Shown one piece after another: positions 22,601 to 27,526 of a DNA stretch of 27,526 bases; the first letter of the stretch is position 1; every line of letters begins with the position of its first letter. The stretch lies in contig CAIPTQ010000289.1 of assembly GCA_903868035.1 (NCBI GenBank), positions 1 through 27,526 on the forward strand, in the 5' to 3' direction. The DNA is from an uncultured Phycisphaerales bacterium. Lineage in GTDB: Bacteria > Planctomycetota > Phycisphaerae > WQYP01. The notes beneath the pieces are model-generated. The model saw only the letters and a program-made list of their open reading frames with translations. It had not been told where the DNA came from and ran no database searches. The position numbers were made by a program, and so were the translations under genes.

Positions 22601-24274
22601 TCATATGCGCCGGGCGAGTTCCCAGCCGCCCTTGACGTTGACCACGTCGGCGAAGCCTATTTGCTTGAGGAGGCGCACGGCGACGTGGCCGCGCAGGCCG
22701 CTTTGGCAGATCGCGGCGGTGGGGCGCGAGGGATCCAACTCGGTGGCGCGCTGGCGCAGGACATCGACGGGGATGTGGATGGCCTGGGGGAGATGGTCCT
22801 TGGCGAATTCGTCGGCGGTGCGGACATCGACAAGCTGGCGGCCGTCGATTTCGGCGGGGGGGATGGCGGGGGTGAGGCGGCTATGCTGGTTTTCGGCGAC
22901 GAAGGCGGCCAGGTGGAGGGGGTCCTTGGCGCTGCCGAACTGGGGGGCGTAGGCGAGGTCGAGGCCGGCGAGGTCGTGGATGGTGCCGCGGAAGTGGAGG
23001 AGGGTGGCGATGACATCGAGGCGTTTATCGATGCCGGCGTGGCCGACGGCCTGGGCGCCCAGGACGCGGGCGGAGGCACGGTCGTAGACGAGTTTGAGGC
23101 GGAGGGGGGAAGCGCCGGGGTAATAGCCGGCATGGTGGTTGGCGGTGATGTAGGCGGAGTCGGGGTCGAAGCCGGCGGCGCGGGCGGCGGTTTCGGAGAG
23201 GCCGGTCATGCCGGCTTCGAGGGAGAAGACTTGGACGATGGCGGTTCCGGCGGCGGTGGGGGCGAATGGTCGCTCCCTTACGGTCGCGGCTCCGCTGGGT
23301 GTTGCGAATTGTCCACTGGCTGCGTGTTCACCGGCTAAGCGGCCGGCGCGATTCGCCGGGCCGGCCAGGGGGATGCGCGCGGGCTTGCCGGTGACTGCGT
23401 GGAGGACTTCCGCGGCGTCGCCGGCGGCATAGATGTCAGGATCGCTGGTGCGGCCGACGGCATCGACGGCGATGGCGCCGGTGATGCCGAGGGTGAGGCC
23501 GGCGGCGCGGGCGAGTTCGACGTTGGGACGCACGCCGATGGAGAGAATCACGACATCGGCGGGGATGTGGCGGCCATCCTCGAGCAGGACGGCGGTGACC
23601 TGGCCGCCAGCGTGCTGGACGCCGGCGAGGCCGCAGTTGGTGATGACGTGGACACGGTGGGCGGCCAGTTCGTGTTCGATATCCACGGCGAGTTCGGCGT
23701 CGAGCTGGGGCAGGACGTGGGGGGCCTTTTCGACGACGGTGACGGCCAGGCCGCGGTCATGCAGGGCTTCGGTCATCTCCAGGCCGATGAAGCCGCCGCC
23801 GACCACGACGGCATTGTGGGGATTGTGGGCGGCCAGATAGACTTGCAGGGCGCGGGTGTCCTCGAGGGAGCGGACGGAGAAGACGTTGGCGGAGTTGAGG
23901 CCGTCGAGGGGGGGGATGATGGGTGAAGCACCGGGGGCGAGGATGAGTTTGTCGTAGGGGAGGAGTTCCTCGCCGCCGCCGGGGTTGCGGACGCGGAGCA
24001 TTTTGGCGGCGCGGTCGATGGCGAGGGCCTGGGTATGGAGGCGGACGTCGATGTTGAAGCGTTCCTGGAGGCGCGCGGGGGTGGTGATGAGGAGCTTGTC
24101 CTCATGGGGGATGCGGCCGGCGACGTGGTAGGGCAGGCCGCAGTTGGCGAAGGAGACGAAGCCGCCGCGTTCGAGGACGGTGATGTGGGCGGCCTCGTTG
24201 AGGCGGCGGGCGCGGGTGGCGGCGGACATGCCGGCGGCGACGCCGCCGACGATAAGGATATGGAGGGGAGTCAT
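22601..24274 (-). CDS. Coenzyme A-disulfide reductase with C-terminal rhodanese domain
   Basis: 557 residues. Reduces CoA disulfide or CoA persulfide with NAD(P)H and passes sulfane sulfur to or from the rhodanese domain. The FAD-binding start is ILIVGGVAAGMSAATRARRL, with catalytic C45 in SFANCGLPYHV. NAD-binding is VVVGGGFIGLEMTEAL, and FAD contact is DIYAAGDAAEV. The dimer domain follows (HHAGYYPGASPLRLKLVYD, HAGIDKRLDVIATLLHF). The rhodanese domain is about 460-557 with C523 in AICQSGLRG and the KGGWELA ending. An insert at about residues 325-337 is encoded by repeat DNA and lengthens the link before GTAIVQVF. It is the third gene of the ArsR-led operon, 85 nt after the rhodanese-DUF2892 stop. 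Confidence 0.93.
   Translation of the reverse strand: MTPLHILIVGGVAAGMSAATRARRLNEAAHITVLERGGFVSFANCGLPYHVAGRIPHEDKLLITTPARLQERFNIDVRLHTQALAIDRAAKMLRVRNPGGGEELLPYDKLILAPGASPIIPPLDGLNSANVFSVRSLEDTRALQVYLAAHNPHNAVVVGGGFIGLEMTEALHDRGLAVTVVEKAPHVLPQLDAELAVDIEHELAAHRVHVITNCGLAGVQHAGGQVTAVLLEDGRHIPADVVILSIGVRPNVELARAAGLTLGITGAIAVDAVGRTSDPDIYAAGDAAEVLHAVTGKPARIPLAGPANRAGRLAGEHAASGQFATPSGAATVRERPFAPTAAGTAIVQVFSLEAGMTGLSETAARAAGFDPDSAYITANHHAGYYPGASPLRLKLVYDRASARVLGAQAVGHAGIDKRLDVIATLLHFRGTIHDLAGLDLAYAPQFGSAKDPLHLAAFVAENQHSRLTPAIPPAEIDGRQLVDVRTADEFAKDHLPQAIHIPVDVLRQRATELDPSRPTAAICQSGLRGHVAVRLLKQIGFADVVNVKGGWELARRI
23271..23294 (-). repeat. Dispersed repeat inserted in frame in the reductase gene
   Basis: A copy with core CCTTACGGTCGCGG, related to 7210-7233 (20 of 24 identical). 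Read on the minus strand it encodes part of SGAATVRERPFAP. The reading frame stays open. Typical family members have a shorter link here, about 12 residues less by recollection. Confidence 0.5.
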
Positions 24275-24359
24275 GGAGGCACCTGTTTTCCGGATGGATG
24301 AAAGTCGAATTTGAGGGTTCCACTCTGGGCCACGTTGTGCCGGGCGTTTCCACGCCGGG

Positions 24360-24908
24360 CTAGGGTTTGCAGGCGGCGTTTTTATTCCAGGGCATTTTCG
24401 CGAGGAGCATGCCCATGCCGCAGGTGTCGGTGAGACCGGCGAAAGCGAGGCCCGCGCCGACGAAGGCGGAGAGTCCGATGAACCAGGGATGAACGGTGAA
24501 GGCGAGGACGGCGCCCGCCAGGACGAGGAGGCCGGCGGCGATGCGGACCTGGCGTTCGAGGGAGATGACGCCCTGGCCGCGGACGACGGGGAGGCCGGCG
24601 GCGATCCAGGCGTCGGTGCCGCCGTCGATCACGGCGACGTCAGCGATGCCGGCGGCGATGAATTTTTCGGCGGCGGTGGCGGCGCGGCGGCCGGACTTGC
24701 AGATGATATAGATGGGCGTGCCGGGCGCGCCGTGGCGGGCGGCGGCGACGGCGGCGGGATCGAGGCGGTCCAGGGGCATGAGGCGCGCGGGCTTGGCGTG
24801 GACGGCGGCGAATTCACCGGGGGTGCGGACGTCGATGAGATCAATGGCGGCCGGGTCGCAGGCGGCGGCCTGCGTGGCGGAGACAAGGTTGAGAGTGGCG
24901 AGGGTCAT
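24360..24908 (-). CDS. Membrane rhodanese with DUF2892 domain (YgaP-like)
   Basis: 182 residues. The N-terminal rhodanese domain (about 5-108) has LIDVRTPGEF, active C70 in IICKSGRRA and DGGTDAWIAAGLPV. Its loop C-K-S-G-R-R is the sulfurtransferase type. The C-terminal DUF2892 part has two membrane helices (about 122-140 and 143-162) and ends TCGMGMLLAKMPWNK, as in YgaP. It moves sulfane sulfur between acceptors at the inner membrane. The start ATG overlaps the arsR stop (ATGA, 24905-24908) with AGGAG 7 nt upstream. The frame is open above but runs inside arsR, so that start is rejected. It is followed by the CoA-disulfide reductase, which has a second rhodanese domain; the pair suggests persulfide relay or detoxification. 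Confidence 0.92.
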   Translation of the reverse strand: MTLATLNLVSATQAAACDPAAIDLIDVRTPGEFAAVHAKPARLMPLDRLDPAAVAAARHGAPGTPIYIICKSGRRAATAAEKFIAAGIADVAVIDGGTDAWIAAGLPVVRGQGVISLERQVRIAAGLLVLAGAVLAFTVHPWFIGLSAFVGAGLAFAGLTDTCGMGMLLAKMPWNKNAACKP

Positions 24909-25282
24909 ACGGAGGCTCCTTGGCGGGAAGCCCTGCGGGGCCGGCCCGCGGCGGGCGGGGGCGCCAGCAGGGACTGCTGGGTTTGGATCTGGCGGTAGAC
25001 GCCGTCGCAGACGACGGCGCACATGTCGAAGACGCGGTCATCGGCGACGCGGTAGATGACCTGGTTTTTGAGGCGGGCGGAGGCGACCAGCCCGGCGGCG
25101 CGGAGGACGGCCAGGTGCTTGGAGACGCCGGCCTGGGCGATGCCGAGGCGCTGCGTGAGGGCGTTGACGTTTTGGGGCCCCGCGCGGAGGACCAGGAGGA
25201 GGCGCAGGCGGGAGACATCGGCGAGGGCCTGGAAGCGGGACGCGACACAGGCGAGGAGGGCGGTTTGTTCGGGCTGGAGCAT
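24905..25282 (-). CDS. ArsR-family transcriptional repressor
   Basis: 125 residues, winged helix-turn-helix. Visible: FQALADVSRLRLLLVLRAG, recognition region LGIAQAGVSKHLAVLRAAGL and wing ARLKNQVIYRV. Cys residues are C12, C88 and C92, the last two in DMCAVVC. BigR/SqrR persulfide sensors use a Cys in the RLMIL-like helix plus one late Cys; here the equivalent early position has none (RLRLLLVLR), so the canonical pair is absent, though the C88/C92 pair could sense persulfide or metal. It heads the operon that has the two rhodanese proteins, so a sulfur signal fits better than arsenic. It has an excellent promoter and an operator-like inverted repeat overlapping the -10 box, consistent with self-repression. 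Arg-rich C-terminal tail. Confidence 0.92.
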   Translation of the reverse strand: MLQPEQTALLACVASRFQALADVSRLRLLLVLRAGPQNVNALTQRLGIAQAGVSKHLAVLRAAGLVASARLKNQVIYRVADDRVFDMCAVVCDGVYRQIQTQQSLLAPPPAAGRPRRASRQGASV

Positions 25283-25297
25283 GCGTCACCTGTATTC

Positions 25298-25321
25298 CTA
25301 TATAACTTTACTAGAATATAG
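25298..25321. promoter_or_regulatory. Candidate ArsR operator
   Basis: CTATAT (25298-25303), 12 nt, ATATAG (25316-25321): perfect 6-bp arms, 24 bp overall, AT-rich. It overlaps the -10 box and the expected transcription start, where a repressor would block transcription. ArsR-family operators are typically imperfect inverted repeats of this size. Confidence 0.55.
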
Positions 25322-25343
25322 CAATATGACAGCGCCAAGTCAA
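25315..25343 (-). promoter_or_regulatory. arsR operon promoter
   Basis: On the minus strand: -35 TTGACT (25343-25338), 17-nt spacer, -10 TATATT (25320-25315). Near-consensus with optimal spacing. The start codon at 25282 is about 26 nt downstream of the predicted transcription start, with AGGTGA in between. Confidence 0.75.
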
Positions 25344-25378
25344 GCGTAGGGGAGTGTATTGCCCCCCCAATAACGAAG

Positions 25379-25398
25379 GCCCGCCGGCCAGGGCGGGC
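25379..25398. repeat. GC-rich hairpin
   Basis: GCCCGCC (25379-25385) and GGCGGGC (25392-25398) form a perfect 7-bp stem with loop GGCCAG. It is close to the nested repeat at 25411-25556 and may belong to the same mobile or dispersed unit. Confidence 0.5.
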
Positions 25399-25410
25399 TA
25401 CAGAACCCGT

Positions 25411-25556
25411 AGCGTCAGCGAGGTGGTGTTGCGTGCGTTCCTGCTGGCGGCATCTTCGCGCAGGCGAGGGACAGCCCTTGGCATACGGGGGGTCTTGCAT
25501 CGCCTGCGCGCGGCCACCGGGGTTGTTGGGAACAGTCCTTCCACCTCGCTGACGCT
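25411..25556. repeat. Nested inverted repeat unit past the HEAT gene
   Basis: Outer arms AGCGTCAGCGAGGTGG (25411-25426) and CCACCTCGCTGACGCT (25541-25556) are perfect 16-bp inverted copies, enclosing 114 nt. Inner arms CGCGCAGGCGA (25457-25467) and TCGCCTGCGCG (25500-25510) are also perfect. No transposase ORF is inside. It looks like a small structured element (MITE or REP-like) or the folded 3' end of the HEAT gene message. Confidence 0.6.
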
Positions 25557-25566
25557 TCCGTTTCCG

Positions 25567-27526
25567 TCACCGGGCCTGCTGGAGGATGAGCGTGCGGGCC
25601 TGGTTGGTGGGCACGTTCAGGGCGCCCAGGGCCTGGGCGGCGGCGGTGCGGACCTTGGCGTCGGTGTCGGCGGAGGTGACGAGCTTGATGATCGCGTTGA
25701 CCTGCGCGACATCCAGGGCGTTGCCCGTGCGCTTGGCGGTTTCGGCCAGGTTTTCGAAGAACGTCACGCGCAGGACCGGGTCGCCGTCCACAATGGCGGC
25801 GGCGGCCAGGGCGCGTTCGCCCTCGGGATGGTTGAGCCGGCCGAGCACGCCGGCGGCGGCGGCGACGACCTCCGGGCGTTTGTCCTTGAGGGCGTCGATC
25901 AGGGTGGAGGAGGCCTCGTTGATCGAATAGATGCTGCGGTGGTCGGCGGCCAGACGGTCGAGCAGTTTCAGGGCCGTCAGGGAGAAGGCGGTGGCTTTTT
26001 CGGCGGTGATGGGGACGATGCCCAGTTCCGCGCGAACCTGGGCCAGGGCGGCGCTGATGGTGGCCTCATCGGAATGGGAGTCGATGACGGCATAGCCCGG
26101 CTTGAGGGCGTACTGGAGCTTGGTGACGGAGAGATCCTCGGTCCTGGCGGCGACGAGCACGGGTGCGCCGGCGAGGCGGTAATCGGTGCGGCCGATGGGC
26201 ACCAGGTTCGCGACATCCGGGCCATGGGGGATGATGACCACGTCGATGGCCGGGGCGCGGCGGGCCTGTTCGAGGGCGGCGGAGATGGTGCCGCCGGCGT
26301 AGACGGTGTAATGGGCGTCGCTGTTCCGCAGGGCGTCGGTGAGGGCGTTGCGCATGTCGTCATCGGTGACGATCAGCAGCACGGCGGGCGAGCCGGTGTT
26401 GCTCACGGCCTGGCACATGATCGGTACGACCTGGAAGTAGGCCGTGAACTGGGTCAGGGGATTGGCCCGCGCCAGGGCGAAGGCGGCGTTGAAGCGCACC
26501 GCGCGGTCCGAGTTGGACAGCGCCCGCACAAGGGGCGCGTCGGCGCTGGCGACCAGGCCCGATACGCCGCCGGTGGACTCGAGGGCGGCGATGGCGCGGA
26601 GGGCCAGGGCCGAGTCATGGTCGTCCAGGGCGCGGGTGAGCACGGGATTGAGGTAAGTGGGGCCGAAGGCGTTGGCGTAGAAGGCGGCGTCCTGGGCCAG
26701 GGCGGGCTTGCTGGGGTCGGTGTCGCCGGCGGGGAGTTGGATTTCGCGCTTGAGATTGGCGGCCAGCCACAGGGAGATGGCGGCGGAATTTTCGGGATCG
26801 ACCTTGACCGTGGACTCGGCCATGCGCAGGGCCATGACGCTGTTCCAGATTGCCGTGGGAACCTGGACGTCCCGGACGTTGTCGATGCCGTCGAAGTACC
26901 AGATCGGGTTGGTTTTTTCATCCAGCGGAGGCAGATATGAGGCTTTCTTATTGTAGTAATTTTCGCCGCCGGCCAGGTACAACTCGGCCGGAGACATCGA
27001 GGCCGTGCGGCCGGTGCGGTCGATGAGCGCGATGGCGTTCTGGACGGCGAGCTTCATCTGGGCGGAGGAGTTGGCGTCGGTTTCCAGGGCGCGCAAGGCC
27101 GGGAGGGCCTGCGGATAACCGATCTGGCCGATGACGTTGATCAGTTCAATGCGGAGGATGGGATCGGCGACGCGGAGTTCCTCGATGAGGGGGTTGAGGA
27201 GGGGCCGCCCGATTTCGCCCATCAGGCGGATGATATAGGGATGCAGATCCTTATGGGTGTTGTCCTGGAGGTATTTGAGGTAGAGGGGCACGGCATACTG
27301 GCCGGCGGCGGTAAGGCGGTCCTTGGCGTTGAGGTAGGGCCGCGGTCCGCCGTTGAGGCGTTCGATGTCGCCCTTGATGCGGAGGGGATCGCGGGCCACT
27401 TGGCGGAAGCCTTCATCCACAACGTCCAGGAGCTTGGCCATGGATTCCTTGAGGTCCGGGCGGCGCAAATCCTGCACGAGGGTGGCACGGAAATCGCGGC
27501 CATCGGCGGCGGTTTCAAATATTTGC
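25567..27526 (-). CDS. HEAT-repeat protein with embedded receiver-like domain (partial)
   Basis: The 5' end is outside the window: codons stay open to base 27526 beyond the internal GTG at 27477 that could be mistaken for a start. About 652 residues are visible. Alpha-helical HEAT repeats fill residues about 60-180 (PYIIRLMGEIGRPLLNPLIEE, ALPALRALETDANSSAQMKLA), 270-350 (ALALRAIAALESTGG) and 540-650 (VVAAAAGVLGRLNHPEGERAL). In between (about 378-498) is an alpha/beta segment like a receiver domain: VLLIVTDDD, VVIIPHGP, APVLVAART and GYAVIDSH. The phosphoacceptor strand ends in PHG instead of D, and Lys of the fifth strand is missing, so a pseudo-receiver is likely. No signal peptide visible. 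Role unknown; HEAT suggests protein binding. Confidence 0.82.
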   Translation of the reverse strand, partial: QIFETAADGRDFRATLVQDLRRPDLKESMAKLLDVVDEGFRQVARDPLRIKGDIERLNGGPRPYLNAKDRLTAAGQYAVPLYLKYLQDNTHKDLHPYIIRLMGEIGRPLLNPLIEELRVADPILRIELINVIGQIGYPQALPALRALETDANSSAQMKLAVQNAIALIDRTGRTASMSPAELYLAGGENYYNKKASYLPPLDEKTNPIWYFDGIDNVRDVQVPTAIWNSVMALRMAESTVKVDPENSAAISLWLAANLKREIQLPAGDTDPSKPALAQDAAFYANAFGPTYLNPVLTRALDDHDSALALRAIAALESTGGVSGLVASADAPLVRALSNSDRAVRFNAAFALARANPLTQFTAYFQVVPIMCQAVSNTGSPAVLLIVTDDDMRNALTDALRNSDAHYTVYAGGTISAALEQARRAPAIDVVIIPHGPDVANLVPIGRTDYRLAGAPVLVAARTEDLSVTKLQYALKPGYAVIDSHSDEATISAALAQVRAELGIVPITAEKATAFSLTALKLLDRLAADHRSIYSINEASSTLIDALKDKRPEVVAAAAGVLGRLNHPEGERALAAAAIVDGDPVLRVTFFENLAETAKRTGNALDVAQVNAIIKLVTSADTDAKVRTAAAQALGALNVPTNQARTLILQQAR

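Larger units (their letters stand above)
25283..25566. other. Intergenic region, arsR promoter and nested hairpins
   Basis: 284 nt. The right part (25370-25560) holds two inverted-repeat structures beyond the stop of the HEAT gene, and the left part the arsR promoter. No protein gene is accepted here. Confidence 0.6.

Noticed and set aside
24331..24362. GCCGGGC repeat before the reductase gene taken as a terminator
   Set aside because: The two copies are direct, not inverted; only a 5-bp GGCGT/ACGCC stem forms and no T-run follows on the minus strand.
25354..26940. Plus-strand ORF of 528 codons opposite the HEAT gene
   Set aside because: Gly-rich shadow frame that also runs through the nested inverted repeats; the minus strand has HEAT periodicity.
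1..27526. CRISPR array, tRNA, rRNA or insertion sequence
   Set aside because: No regular spaced repeats, no cloverleaf or ribosomal core text, and no transposase motifs were seen on reading either strand.

Overview
The window looks like chromosomal DNA from a high-GC planctomycete, probably near the Phycisphaerae. The best evidence is a 1.5 kaa repeat-built surface protein with a planctomycete-type LEPR-xLL sorting motif (LEDLETRVLMAG). Supporting evidence is the mix of secreted carbohydrate-active enzymes, HEAT-repeat and sigma/anti-sigma genes, many starts without a Shine-Dalgarno, and short GC-rich intergenic repeats. No rRNA, tRNA, CRISPR array or insertion sequence was recognised. The lineage is an inference from protein features, not from a marker-gene search.

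Layout. 51-3135 (minus): sigma factor, putative anti-sigma protein, methionyl-tRNA formyltransferase (fmt) and a GNAT acetyltransferase lie head to tail. 3452-5571 (plus): an OmpR-type response regulator and its histidine kinase overlap by ATGA. The kinase converges on a secreted alkaline phosphatase (5577-7001, minus). 7350-22469 is an accessory, mostly secreted block: a Tat-exported glycosidase-like protein, the giant surface protein, a PL26/YetA-like rhamnogalacturonan lyase candidate and a GH2 glycosidase. Between the last two lies a visibly AT-richer island (about 17.8-19.9 kb). It holds a small membrane protein, a canonical promoter with a possible short RNA, and a GTGA-overlapping pair: a DUF3800 protein and a protein resembling RelE/barnase-like (PBECR-type) nucleases.

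22601-25282 (minus) is a compact sulfur/persulfide operon: ArsR repressor, then YgaP-like rhodanese-DUF2892, then coenzyme A-disulfide reductase-rhodanese. Upstream of arsR there is a near-consensus promoter overlapped by an inverted repeat that could be the ArsR operator. 25567-27526 (minus) is a HEAT-repeat protein with an embedded receiver-like domain; it runs off the right edge.

How the parts fit. The secreted enzymes may act together on plant-type polysaccharide, with the surface protein outside the cell. The sulfur operon is probably self-regulated through ArsR. The least explained and most interesting parts are the AT-rich DUF3800/nuclease-like island with a promoter facing its 3' end, the receiver-like domain inside the HEAT protein, and several repeat families. 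One repeat has apparently inserted in frame into the CoA-disulfide reductase gene.
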